Origin: Gamarada debralockiae
Lineage: Eukaryota; Ascomycota; Leotiomycetes; Helotiales; Hyphodiscaceae
Assembly: GCA_002803225.1 (NCBI GenBank)
Contig: NXFV01001805.1
Location: 1-20,309 of the forward strand
Length of the DNA stretch: 20,309 nucleotides
Direction of reading: 5' to 3'
Positions within the stretch are counted from its first letter, which is position 1, and every line of letters starts with the position of its first letter. Below are positions 7,722-18,097 of the stretch, in pieces. The notes beneath the pieces were generated by a model, which saw only the letters and a list, made by a program, of their open reading frames with translations, had not been told where the DNA came from and ran no database searches. Made by a program: the position numbers and the translations under genes.

Positions 7722-10169
7722 TTACATTCGAATTTGGAACAGGTAGCGGAGGCGAACTTGGGCAACGTCGTATGCGATATACTCATTGTACATCAGGTAA
7801 GCATTACCCACGTCGGTTCTGCCCGGCTTTACTGTGGTATCGGGCTATATGAAAGGGATGCATTAGAACACAAGCGTCGACAGCCTCAAAGTAGGATCTA
7901 CTCACCATTTTGATGCCTTTCAACGACGGATGCGTGCACTCGGCATCCTTCCAAAGGCTTGGTCCAGTCGTGCCCTGGCCCCACCTAAACAACAAGAGTC
8001 AATAATTACTCCATCTGTTAGGTTGGAGGGAGGACGGGGGTAAAGTAAAAAGGGGGTAGGTTCCACAAATTTGACTTTAGAGTCGTTTGCAGGAACAACA
8101 TGCACCTCATTCAGTGAACCTCACAGGCTTAGGAGGGAAATAAACGACTCTCGAATGCTACTTACGTCGACCACATCCCCTTCGCCTTAGCATCCTCGCC
8201 TGCGGTATAAGAGGCATTCGTCAGTGTCTGCATTGGGTCGCCAAGCTCTGCCTCGCAAAGAAGCAACAGGGCATGGCCGTTAGAGATGTAAGGGCAGCAG
8301 TAGTTGGCGGACTTGGAACTCATGTCTGCCAGGTAAATGCCTTTACCAAACATGTATCCGGACACTGGGGCTTCCGGCGGCGCTATACGCAGTCCTTGGC
8401 TCAGGATACCACCGAAGTTGGTGCAGCGGGACCCGTGCCACAGAAGGCGTCTGTCGCGAGGGGTTCCTGAGAACGCGCTTTTGCCGAAGCGATCCTTCTC
8501 TCCTTGGCGTTCGATTCTGAAGATCTGAGCAATCTGATAGTTCGCATTGTGTGTCAAGCCTCGGGTGTCCATCAGGTAATTCTTGAGCTCGAGGAACTCC
8601 GTGCTATCACTCTTCAAAGGGGTCATCTCATCCATGTTCAGGCCCTTGAATTGTCTGTCGAGGACATTGATTCTTTCAACATCTTTCGGCTCATTTTTCA
8701 TAATGCTCGCGGCGTCCTTCATATCGCTCAAGCTGTCGAGAAGTTCTATTTCTTTCTTGAGCATGGATTGATCTCGGATGATAGGTGGTCGGTTGCGGCC
8801 AAAGGCATGAGGAATGAGGGAGTAGAAAGCATTCGACAATTGCTCGGTGGCAGCTTGGAACGTGGTATCATATTGAGTTTGCGCCAATGAAGCATCATCC
8901 AGCAGAGCCGATAGATCCTTCAGTGCTTGGTAGCCTCGAGTGATAGTATGCTTGCTGAGTTTTCCGAGCGGAAGCTTGTTCACGTCATAGTTGAGGTCGG
9001 TCATTGTAGCAGCGAAGTACTGCTGGTTGAAGATGAGCTCCATTAATTCCTGAATTTCCGGAGCCAGCTTCGACTCAGGTGTTTCCAACTTCTCCTCGGT
9101 CTTGACCTTAGCCGAAGGAGCATCTTCCTCGTCTGAATCCTCAGCGTAACTTCTTTCGATAAAAGTATACTTATTCGGCCTTGGATTCGCGCCACGGTTT
9201 GCCCAGGGGAGTCCGCTTTTGCTCTTGAACTTGCTGTCGAAGTGATGAATGGCGTTGGCGAGAGAACCGTCACCAAGAATGCCACTCTGGCCACGCTCTC
9301 CAACCCTACCCCATCTTATCCAGGTTTTGTAGTCGCCATTGACGTTTCGGAGAAGCTGGGAAGATGTTAGCTATATTGAACTATGACGAGGACCTGGATT
9401 TATCCCAAACCTGAAGGCGGTAGAACTTGTTGTTGTTGTTGCTAGCATTGGTTTGGTTGAGAGATGCGTCATGAATAACACCGCTGTTATCGATGTAGAC
9501 CTGATAATGAGTGAGAGGACAGGTCTCATCGAGTGGAATATTGATGTCCGACGACTTGGCGATATTGACCTGGCCAACCGCAACTTCTGTCTTTAATTTT
9601 GACTCAGTGGTTGTCTTCGGTTCTGGTTTGGCTCCATTAGCCGACGCGGACTTGAGGGCTTCTTGAGATTGCATGTGGGAGCCATTGGTACTTGGAGCCT
9701 TGCTCTTCTTCTTGGGTTGTGACTGAGATTCGTTGTCCTCCGCATCATCACCAGTCACAACAGTTCGCTTCCGAGAGCCACTGGTCTTGCCATTGGTGGT
9801 GACCAGGGGAGAATCGGGAACAGGATCTGAGGCATCAAAGCTATAAGCATCCTCGCTCAATCTCGTGGCTTGATCTAAGCAATCCTCAAGCCATGCCAGC
9901 TTGACGATGCGCACATCGTGTGACTGTGCCTGCTTTACCTTGGTAGAGGGCTTCGCAAAGTCGATGTTAGTCGAGACTAGGTGGGTGGTAGAATTATTGA
10001 CAGTCTTGGCCACAGATGCTCCGAGAGCATTGATGAAGTCCTGCTCTAGGGCTGACTGGGAACGTCCGGGAAAATTGCCACTGAGGGCGATTGTGCAACC
10101 ATGCAATGGTGGTAGGGTCGGGGTCTTCTCCTTCTCCTTCGCACCGCGACCACCCTTCTTTGGCGGCAT
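7722..10169 (-). CDS. prpA: Poly(ADP-ribose) polymerase, BRCT-WGR-PARP
   Basis: This nuclear enzyme uses NAD+ to add ADP-ribose chains to proteins at DNA breaks. On the minus strand the exons are 10169-9411, 9355-8166, 7984-7906 and 7844-7722; they join in frame to 716 residues. The start is ATG 10169 (MPPKKGGRG). A BRCT domain spans about residues 17-105 (GCTIALSGNF...WLEDCL). A basic, Ser-rich linker with KKKSK may be a nuclear signal. The WGR domain (YQVYIDNSG...FYRLQ, then WIRWGRVGERGQ) crosses intron 1. The helical regulatory domain begins near 350 (LGKLS). The catalytic domain carries the H-Y-E triad at His560 (LLWHGSR), Tyr594 (GKGIYLADMSSKSANYC) and Glu697 (NEYIAYD). The layout matches fungal PARPs such as Aspergillus PrpA: no zinc fingers and an N-terminal BRCT. 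Intron 1 has a weak GTTTGG donor but a good GCTAAC branch. Intron 2 is 181 nt, the longest here. The gene appears intact. Confidence 0.95.
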
Positions 10170-10608
10170 TGAGACTTCGGGATCTGAGGTTGTTGAAGTA
10201 TTGTATTGTGTACAATTGTCCAGACCGGGGCGTGGGCGGACCAGATTTCCTGCAGGCTGGCGAGGTGGATTGAGGATATTCTTTGATGGTCAGAAGGTTG
10301 CAGTTGACTTTGAATTGTTTACTTTAATTGTTCTGACAGGCAGCAGTGGCACGTGCACTGGCACGCGACACGGGTGCCTGCACGTGGTCACGTGAGGGGC
10401 TGTTGCCTTTAATGAATCATTTCATCTTTTGGAAAGTCACTTCACTTCTCTTCTCACGCTCAACTATACAACAATTAAATACGTATCAGCCATCAAACAC
10501 GTGAACACGTACATTGAACCAAATTCCCTTCGATTCAGACCGACCTTCATTTCGTTCGAGTCTGTCCTATTCTACCATAGACATTCTTTGCATCCGCAGC
10601 ACTGGAAA
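10170..10608. promoter_or_regulatory. Shared PARP/F-box promoter with CACGTG boxes
   Basis: This 439-base region separates two divergent starts. The palindrome CACGTG occurs at 10350-10355, 10381-10386, 10389-10394 and 10498-10503. The third lies in GTCACGTGA, matching the yeast Cbf1/CDEI consensus RTCACRTG. The first three sit within 45 bases. CACGTG is the classic site for bHLH and bHLH-zipper proteins (Cbf1- or SREBP-type in fungi). Which gene it controls cannot be told; the cluster is roughly 180-225 bases from the PARP start and 215-260 from the F-box start. Confidence 0.6.
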
Positions 10609-12408
10609 ATGGAGTCTCAAACAGTCGCCGGAGACAACAATCGACCCCGTTTGATATCTATCCCTCTAGAAGTCCTTCATCAGATCACATCCAACCTCAC
10701 CACTCCCGAGTACGGCAATCTCCGCTGCACTTGCAAGGACATTGAAGCTGCTCTCTTCAACTCATTCTCCCGAGAATTCTTCACCAAGAGACAGTTCATG
10801 TTCACAGAATTCAGTCTACAAGCCTTGGTGGACATATCAAAGTCGAGATTGTCATCATGCCTGAGCCATGTCATCTTTGGTCTGGAACGACCCTCTTTGA
10901 GGTCCTTCCCCCATACTAGCCAAATGCTTGCCAATCCTCAATCCAACATACGTGTCAAAAACAATCGCTTACGCCAGGAGTATGTTGACCACATGAGCCT
11001 CATCCACACCGGCCAGGACGTCGAAATGCTCGCCGAAGCTTTCTCAAATCTGGGCAACCTTGAAACCATTGGAATGCGTGACTTCAACTCACGATCTCGC
11101 AATCGGGATTATCCCAATACCGAGTGGAAGAGTATGTATACACTCCGAGTACATTAACTCCTTTTTTTTTGGCGAAATTTCAAGAGCTCTCAATGTCTGA
11201 CTGCTCTTGAAGTATTCACATTACTCCCTTTTCCACTTGTTAATCGAGGCGTTGCTGATCCCGAGATTTTGCAGGCTATGGCGTTTCAACATTTGAGCTG
11301 GACACAGGCAGTCAACTAGAAGTGCTACCACGAATACAAACCTTTGGCACTCCTCCCGACCAGGCCAACTATCCCAGTCGCGTTTTCCTCAATCTTCTTC
11401 GTGCCTTGGGGAAAGCATGTTCTCGACCTAGGCATTTCGAGGTGATATTGAGGGAGACCAGTCTCCACGATCCTGCTTTCAACCTACCAAAGTATGTCGA
11501 GCCCATCGTCCAACCAGTTCTGGCCAATCTTCGCACACTCTTTCTCGATCTGAACTCTGAGTTCCCTCCTGCCCAAGTCGATATGGATAACGTACCAGTT
11601 AGATGCCCCAGCTATCTCTTGAGAAGGTTTCTTTCAAGAGTCCCTCAGCTGGAGCATCTTCGACTGAACTTTCAATTCTATCCGGGCCAAGGTACTAATG
11701 ATATACTCTCATGGCTCTCAAAGCCAGTCCCTGTCGTCACTTCCAATATCACATCAGGAATATCACTCCTTGAATCCCCCCGACCCATCGATTTCACTAA
11801 GCTCCGGCAACTAGATATCGGCATGATTGCGATAGAGCCACAGATCCTGCTTGCTATTATTCGAAAATATCGAGCAACCCTGCGCACCATTAGCTTCCAT
11901 AAGGTGTCTTTGTTGCAAGCTGATTCGGTCAAGTCCGGGGATAGAGTCAATCTTTGGGCTAAGTTCTTTGCTCAGCTATCAAAACTCGAACTCAACCTCT
12001 CCGCCATAAACACCTCGTTCCTATCCCAAGAGCGGGCAGGGAAGCAGCATGTCCGGTCAATCACGTTCAAGGATTCCCGTCATCCTAGGTCGAAGAGCTG
12101 GGCTGGAACGGATATGCAAAGTGGTTTGAGGGATTTTACAAACCATATGATAGTCAACTGGCCAGAACATGACACGGAGAGCAGTCACAGTGATGAAAGC
12201 ATTGAAGATGATTCGGACAGTAAGTGACTAAAATTTGACTTATTAATTTCCAATCTATTGGCAGAGTCCTTGTCCCTAGTCTTTTTAAATTTATTTATTT
12301 ATTTATTTTGTGGACATCCACAGTTTACTAACACTTAAGATAGGTTCTATGAACGATATACCTAGCAATGGCGACGACGAGGCAGTCGAAAACGAGATGG
12401 ATCTTTAG
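10609..12408 (+). CDS. F-box protein with LRR-like C-terminal region
   Basis: Probably a substrate adaptor of an SCF ubiquitin ligase. Exons 10609-11131, 11275-12219 and 12344-12408 give 510 residues. ATG 10609 is the only Met at the N-terminus of the frame and has a good context (AAAATGG). An F-box lies at about residues 14-50 (LISIPLEVLHQITSNL, GNLRCTCKDIEAALF). The remainder has Leu-rich strand-helix units, for example LANLRTLFLDL, LEHLRLNFQF and TKLRQLDIGM, like the irregular LRRs of many Pezizomycotina F-box proteins. The C-terminus is acidic and Ser-rich (HSDESIEDDSDSS...DDEAVENEMDL). Intron 1 is 143 nt with GTATGT and GCTGAT. Intron 2 is 124 nt with GTAAGT and a perfect TACTAAC, and includes a TTTA microsatellite. 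It is divergent from PARP. The substrate is unknown, and this family is large and fast evolving in fungi. Confidence 0.88.
12284..12309. repeat. TTTA microsatellite in F-box intron 2
   Basis: About five ATTT/TTTA units lie inside the second intron of the F-box gene, upstream of the TACTAAC branch site. Length changes there would not affect coding. Confidence 0.85.
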
Positions 12409-12498
12409 GCATTCAAACTTTGTGGCGCTGGTGGCAGGGGTGACGATAGTGCTTTTATGATACCTTGTGCTGTACTTAAGGGTTATTAGTCTAGGAAA

Positions 12499-12885
12499 AT
12501 GAAATGAGCTGAATGCATCTTCCGATGTGGGGACTACAAGTGGGGTCTGTTCGGCCAGCAATGCACCCGACAGTACCGGACTAGCAAGACTTGCAAAACG
12601 AAGCTTGTTATACAGACTTCCCAGTTAGAGGGCAACGCAAACTCTGCAAAAAAAGACATTAAAAGAGGCCGTATACGAAAGGAGGAGATGCGCATAAAGA
12701 GGTGGGAACAAGAACCTATTGACTTGAAGGCATCAAACATGAAGCCTATGGAGATGGGTTTGCAGCTAGAAGCAGAGATTGAAGCCTTGACACAACAGCA
12801 ACAAACACCGTAAGTATTGACACTCTAGCTCCCACGCCAGATTTACTAATAATGAATTAGGAACATGGATATATGTAACAGCTAA
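12499..12885 (+). pseudogene. Decayed small conserved fungal gene
   Basis: A frame from ATG 12499 reads Met-Lys and then TGA (12505-12507). It then continues open with RCGDYKWGLFGQQCTRQYRT, KTCKTKLV, KKDIKRGRIRKEEMRIKRW and a Gln/Glu-rich helix LQLEAEIEALTQQQQTP. Exon 1 ends at 12809 before GTAAGT. The 51-nt intron has TTACTAATAA and ends TTAG at 12860; exon 2 adds seven codons to TAA at 12883-12885. The words CGxxKWGxFGQxCTRxYRT and a charged helix recall an uncharacterised small fungal protein family that I cannot name. TGG to TGA or CGA to TGA would explain the stop at codon 3. The next possible Met is well inside, so the gene is likely dead, or a start was lost. The tail is shorter than I would expect for the family. 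Confidence 0.55.
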
Positions 12886-13013
12886 GGTAGCTGGAGGGCA
12901 ACTGGAGGGATCACAGTATATCAGAGAAGTAGCAATGGGGTAAAAGAGACAATAGTGGTTGTATTTGTCATAGTCGAAAATAGGTTCCGTAGTACTTGTA
13001 CGCTCTCGAGTCA

Positions 13014-13110
13014 TAAAACTCAAGCCTGCCTTCCTTCAAGTAGGGTCGATAACCCTTACTTATACTCCATTCCTAGCTACTAGCTCCCTGTAGTAGCTAT
13101 ACTAGTTACT
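13014..13110. repeat. Dispersed repeat, copy 2
   Basis: This segment matches 1247-1350 in the same orientation: AAAACTCAAGCCTGCCTTCC, CAAGTAGGGT, CCCTTACTTAT and GCTATACTAGTTACTAG. The two copies diverge outside this block. It lies within the probable LTR. Confidence 0.6.
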
Positions 13111-13222
13111 AGCTTCGTATGAGCTAGTATTGGTGTTTCCGATCCCTTCAGGGTTACCGAGGTCTAGACCTTCTAGTTCCCAGGTTATCCTGTTCTCCAT
13201 AAACTTCTAGATCTTCGCGGCT

Positions 13223-13331
13223 TCTATAGGTTTAGATTAACCCCTTAGAGTCCCTACAGGCCTAGACTACTCCCTCAAGGCCTAGGCCTTATTCCAGTCC
13301 TTCGGGGCCTCTATAGACCTAAGCTATTCCT
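13223..13331. repeat. Degenerate 21-bp repeat, four copies
   Basis: Four related words start at 13223, 13253, 13274 and 13310: TCTATAGGTTTAGATTA, CCTACAGGCCTAGACTACTCC, CTCAAGGCCTAGGCCTTATTCC and TCTATAGACCTAAGCTATTCC. The core is YTAYAGGCCTAGACTATTCC, and many differences are C/T or A/G. Spacing is irregular (30, 21 and 36 bases). The array is probably part of the LTR. Confidence 0.5.
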
Positions 13332-13552
13332 CCTGTTGAGTTTCTGAGTTACCAGTTCTGGTAACATATATTAACTTGACTGACTTTCTATTCTACAAGT
13401 TCTATGACCCCTATGTATACCCTATTTGCCTCCCTATTTAGAAGCTTCTAGCCTATGCTTATAGAGCATAAGTTACTATATTCATAAACTTTGCCATCCC
13501 TAATTGCCACCACTGTTGCCACTACTGTATTAGTCTTAGATATTACCCAACA

Positions 13553-13937
13553 TGTAGCCTGGGAGGAGGGACCATCTCTCTAACCTCTTTGAACCAACGT
13601 TTGATCTTTGCAGGAGCTTCAATTAGTGACTAACCCCACTTCCTACTCGCCGTTCGAGGCGCTCTAGTCGCAACATACGATCTTATAAGGGTCCTACCAA
13701 CGCATCTTCTCCTCCCAAGCCTGTAATAGCCTATCAAGGCGCGTTCGGTGGAGAGATGGGGAGAGTCCTTCAACTGAACTTGGTCGAACCTCGAATCCCC
13801 AAATACTCCTTCCAGACCAACATTTAGAGTGATCACTGTCTCGCATGCTTGTACTTTGGAAGACAGACAGGAACAGCCCTTTACCCATTTCGCCACCGCC
13901 ACGCCTTGAATACGATTCTAGAAAGGAACTTTTTACC
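13553..13937. other. Spacer upstream of the lyase relic
   Basis: I see no gene. Open frames on the minus strand at 13630-13939 have no recognisable motif and overlap each other. This stretch may contain the former promoter of the lyase pseudogene. Confidence 0.4.
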
Positions 13938-15874
13938 ATGTTGAAGAATTCTGGACTATCCCAGGATTGAGCAAACCGGCGGCCGTTTCAGCCATTTCTA
14001 TCATCGATTCAGTTGTTGCTAACTACTCAAACGCCATCTTTGGTGTTCAATTGTAAGCCACCCTTCTGCGTCGTTCTGATTTTTGGGAAGTAGCTTCTAA
14101 TCATTTCCTGAAAGTCTTCAAAACTTAATCTTATCCCTGTTTGTTCTGCGATTCTTCCGAAGTTCGCTCTCCAGATCAGAGGCCGTGGCATCGTAGGCAC
14201 GGTCGAAGAGACATACAAAAAAGTCGGTTCATACACCTTCAGCATTTTTCTCATTCCTGCTGTGCTCGCCAAAGTCCAAAAAGAGGTCAAGGATGCCAAG
14301 GTCAAACTGCAATCAAAATTAGCACCGTCAGGACCCGGCATCACTCGATATTTGGATCTCCCAAAGGGGGCTGCTCAGAAGCTGTGCTCGAAGAGCTTCA
14401 GCAGTTGGTTGAACCAGGGCCATACACGCTGGGAGGATGGTTACGTTTCTGGAGCCGTGTACTCTGGTGAAAGCAATCTCCTCGATCTCCAAACTCAAGC
14501 TTCGGAAAATTTACGGTCGCAATCCTGATGCCTTCCTCCGTGTCCGTGAGATGCAAGCCGAAATCGTCGCCATGATATTAAAGCTTTTCAACGCCCCTCT
14601 AGATGCTGCAGGTGCTACTAAAAGTGGCGGAACGGATCCCATTTTAATAGCTTGCTTAAGTGCGAGGCAAAGGGTCGCTATCGAAAGGTGCATCACTGAG
14701 CCAGGAATATATGTGACTGCGTTACGTTTTAGTCCCTTCCAGTTAGATATTAACGTATGCATCAGGACTATGCCAGAGACCGGCCGCCCTGCCTTTTGCA
14801 AGGCTGCAACATAATTTGGTTCAAGCTACATCTTGTTGCGAGCCCTGCTCCATCATACGAAGTGGATGCAACTGCGGTCAAGCGTCTCATTAACAGCAAC
14901 ACTGCTCTCCTCGTTGGCTTTGCGCCCAATTTTCTTCACGGCATCATTGACGATATTGCAGGTCTATCGGATCTCGCCGTTAAATATCAAATTCCATTAC
15001 ACGTAGACTGTTGTCTCGGTTCGTTTTTGGTCGCCTTCCTGGAAAAGCGGATTTTGAAAGCCTGCCATTTGATTTCAGTATGTACCTCCTTTTTCAGTGC
15101 TTGACACTTCCCGGGATATATAACTCCTCGCTGTCTATAAATGATCAGAAGTTGACATTCCAATTTCTAGGGTGCCGGGGTGTCACTTGTATTAGCTGCG
15201 ACACACATAAGTACGGCTTCGCACCAAAAATTTCCTCGACCGTTCTCTACCGGTGCACTACCTTGAGAAGCTACCAATACTTCGTCTCACCAGACTGGTC
15301 AGGAGGAGAGTATGCCTCTCCATCAATGGCAGGCTCCCGCCCAGGTGCTCTGATTGCTGGCTGCTGGGCAACAATGATGAAAGTGGGCGACAACGGGTAT
15401 ACTAAATCATGCTCAGCACAGCGAAGAAGATCACACGCGCAATTCACGAACCCCCGGATTTAGAAATCATAGGCAACCCTCTTATATCACTGGTGGCGTT
15501 CACTTCGTCAACGCTTGATGTGTATAATATTGCCGATAGCATGTCTGCTCAGGGATGGCATTTGAATCCACTGCAGTCGACAGTTGCCACCAGCGATCCA
15601 CATTGCTGTTACGTTGCCAATTGTTCGGGCCTTGGAAAAGTTTATAAGTGATCTTCACTTAGTGGTAGAACAATAATATGCGAAGAAGAAGCAGAGAGCC
15701 GCTGAGGGCAGGGACGCAAAGGGGAGGAGTAGAGGAGATAGTGCTGCTCTTTATGTTGTCGCTGGCAGCTTACCGAATAAGAGCATTGTTGTGGAACTCT
15801 CACAGGTGTTATTAGATACTTTGTACAAGCATGAGCGAGAGCTTACGGGAGGTTTGGAGCGTCAAATATGTTAG
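13938..15874 (+). pseudogene. dpl1: Sphingosine-1-phosphate lyase pseudogene
   Basis: The intact enzyme is a PLP-dependent ER-membrane lyase that splits phosphorylated sphingoid bases into ethanolamine phosphate and a fatty aldehyde. Family words appear in order but in changing frames: [146 protein letters not shown] (with the PLP lysine), [48 protein letters not shown] and AGSLPNKSIVVELS. Frame changes fall near 14130-14165, 14365, 14410, 14510, 14810, 15045, 15405 and 15590, and TAA interrupts at 15674-15676. Introns are still visible at 14053 (GTAAGC) and about 15079 (GTATGT ... CTAG). The last stop is TAG at 15872-15874. The start is uncertain. So many lesions mean it cannot make the enzyme; a functional copy is expected elsewhere. 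Confidence 0.9.
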
Positions 15875-16372
15875 GACTGTGTTTGTTCTGATAGCATATA
15901 CTCTATATATGTAATGTAATGAGAATTTATAGTCGAATTTAGGGGCACTCCGAACATCCCAAAAGAGTTAAAAGGGTTGAATTGTTTTGGGGCCCTACTT
16001 TCTCGAAAGTTCTTTTCCCTTAAGGGCTACTATCCGTCTTTCAGACCTAGAATAATCAGCCAATCAAGACTTCATCACTTCGTATGCTAGCCGATCGATG
16101 GCCCCTATAGAGATTTCGGGCGCGTGATTAGGCACGGACGGGCAGGCGGGTTTTTCATACCTCCCGACGGAGCCGGGATATCCCAGAACAAGCTTTCCGG
16201 TCCACGAAGTGTTTCAGATTCGTCACATTTCTTTGGTCCGAATCATGCGCCTGAAAGTTCAGCAAGGTGCAACACTCGCAAAGACTGTTTCGAGTGAAGC
16301 TGAGCCTCCGCACTGAAGTGTATGAACTCAAGATCGTAAAAGTAGGGAAGTAAGCCTTTCTTAAGTGTCCCC
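15875..16372. other. Intergenic region with CCAAT box
   Basis: No gene is visible. The sequence holds a CCAAT word in AGCCAATCAAG near 16059-16063, and AT-rich DNA just after the pseudogene. GC-rich words, including CCCGACGGAGCCGGG near 16163, lie about 200 bases before the next start. A role as promoter for the gene at 16373 is plausible only by position. Confidence 0.4.
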
Positions 16373-17516
16373 ATGTCGCTTCCGTTTTGCATTCCACAAC
16401 CAGGAACGGAAAGAGAAATCATTGCTAATGACGAAATTATGGAACGTGTCCATTCCGACGCAGATTCGGTGGCACCATGCAGCGAGCTTCCTGAGCTTCA
16501 GTACGAGCTTCGTACGAAGAAATTACGAATTATTTTCTTTTGGGGTATGGTGTTGTTAGATTCAATGATTATTCCAATTGTCCTGTATTTTGTCCTTTGG
16601 AAAAGAAGCGGGCTAGACCACAATACTGGTGAGCTGTCCTCCGCTGTCCTAACGTTGAGAGGATGCTAATCTCACAGTTTACAATATCATATCGGTAACT
16701 CTAGCAGGGACTTGCATATTTGAATATGCTCAGAGACTCTGGGTCTTAAGCAAGAAAACCTCAACTTGTCGAGTGAGCGGCGCGAAATGGTATTATGTGA
16801 GCACTTCTCTAAGCCCCAACTTCGAGAAAAAAGCTCATGAATATCTACATTAGATGGATTCATTCCAATATATACTCTCTCTATCCCTAATACTCGTCAT
16901 CACTCTAGTCATCATTGGCGGTATTCCCAAGAAGCCAAAAATTCGAGTACTTGCAATGCTCGCACCGTCCTTTGTTTTCATGACAGGCCTTGAACTTCTC
17001 CTCCTGGATCTTTTGCGCCTCGCAGGTTTTAGAGCTCCAGTTCGTCTCTCGTCAATACCACGGAAAGGGGAAATGCGCCCAGCAATATATCTGATCATTG
17101 AGGATGTGACGGCTGTCGATGGAGGAGGTGGGACTAAGTACCGAGAACGACTGAATAGAAGGTATGAGGCAAGTGCTTTTTTCAGACGACTTATTGATTT
17201 CCTTTCTCTTTTTTGGTCGGTGGCTGCGGTTCTGGTTGGAAGTACCACTGCAATTCTTGTTCTTAGTACCGAGAGGAATATTGGATATGTGGTAAGTTCT
17301 CGTCTTTCTCGGTGAGTCCGGTCTCCATTGGCTGACATGAAGCAGCTAGGATGGGTCATTCCTTTTGTTTGGGCAGCAATTTGGGCAGTAATCACTATCA
17401 AAATTGTAAAGGACGAATTAGCTATCGAGAGGCAGAATTGGCGCACTGAGAGGACTAGGGGACGGGCACAGCTCGGAACTCTGGGCGTCGAAACAACAAT
17501 ACGTTATTGTGAATGA
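16373..17516 (+). CDS. Uncharacterised six-pass fungal membrane protein
   Basis: Exons 16373-16628, 16678-16796, 16854-17291 and 17346-17516 join to 327 residues. All introns are 49-57 nt with GTGAGC or GTAAGT donors, and the last has a CTGAC branch. The start is ATG 16373. A hydrophilic N-terminus of about 50 residues is followed by about six hydrophobic segments, including IIFFWGMVLLDSMIIPIVLY, the exon-2 segment, YILSLSLILVITLVIIGG, LAMLAPSFVFMTGLELLLLD, LFWSVAAVLVGSTTAILVL and LGWVIPFVWAAIWAVITI. Between segments four and five lies a conserved soluble block, YLIIEDVTAVDGGGG followed by YRERLNRRYEASAFFRR. I recall the EDVxAVDGGGGTxYR words from a widespread but unnamed Pezizomycotina family. 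No function is known to me. A charged tail probably faces the cytoplasm. The gene appears intact. Confidence 0.8.
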
Positions 17517-18097
17517 GAGGCGAAGAACGAAATCTTCAACTTAAAGGACGATAAATGAGTTTCAGAAAAGTGAGATAGTCAAATACCATCACCTTCCTTC
17601 TTGAAACTTGACATGACGGCAAGAGTGACTACGTGATGGTCATGTAAAGTGTACTCTTCAAACTGCGCTCTTGGCTGTGATTGCTTATAGAAGTACACAC
17701 CAACGAATTTAGCTGGCCGAATTTGGCAATGAAAGTGCGAAGGCCGAAAGGCGGAAAGCCTAAAGTGCACTGCTGGAGCGGAGTGGGAGAACATGACCCC
17801 GTGCATATTTCAGGGCCCAGGGTGTTCCCTGCATCTGAGAAGGCTTACTTCCTTGGCGGCAACCGTTCATCTCATTCTTCAGGCCGATATTGTCTGACGA
17901 AAGTCAACAGTCCGCTGTCAATTCACTACCATAGAACCGATTGGCCTCCTTCGCCCCAAAGGATTAAACAAAAACACTCTAAAGGTCGCTCAGCCCCACA
18001 AGCTTTTTTAAACATCCACGCAATCAGGCCGTGCTCTATGATGTCGAGATTAGACGGAACTTTTCGACATCTGATTTCTTAGGGAAAGAGACAGGAA
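17517..18097. other. Intergenic region
   Basis: I see no supportable gene. The longest open frame, around 17681-18082 on the plus strand, starts without ATG and has no motif. The stretch lies between two genes on the same strand and should hold the terminator of the first and the promoter of the next. Confidence 0.4.

Larger units (their letters stand above)
12956..13552 (-). mobile_element. Probable solo LTR or LTR fragment
   Basis: Read on the minus strand the segment starts TGTTGGGTAATATC at 13552, a typical opening of fungal Copia-type LTRs. It runs about 540-600 bases through the dispersed repeat shared with 1247-1350. The other end is uncertain: candidates are ACAAATACAACCA near 12956 or GCGTACA near 12994. 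I found no matching five-base duplication, so the left boundary is provisional. No gag-pol sequence adjoins it, suggesting a solo LTR or a mutated fragment. It carries degenerate internal repeats. Confidence 0.4.

Noticed and set aside
7985..8165. Possible extra PARP exon in the long intron
   Set aside because: Joining 8166 directly to 7984 gives an unbroken family sequence (KGMWSTWGQGTTGP), so no extra exon is needed.
8504..8890. Plus-strand frame of 128 residues
   Set aside because: Antisense shadow of the PARP regulatory and catalytic exon.
9901..10395. Plus-strand frame of 164 residues
   Set aside because: Overlaps the BRCT exon antisense and the shared promoter; no motif.
13630..13939. 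Two overlapping minus-strand frames
   Set aside because: No start context, splice sites or family words.
16850..17446. Minus-strand frame of 198 residues
   Set aside because: Antisense of the six-pass membrane protein, whose splicing and family words are coherent on the plus strand.
17681..18082. Plus-strand frame of 133 residues
   Set aside because: Starts at a non-ATG codon, has no motif, and composition does not look coding.
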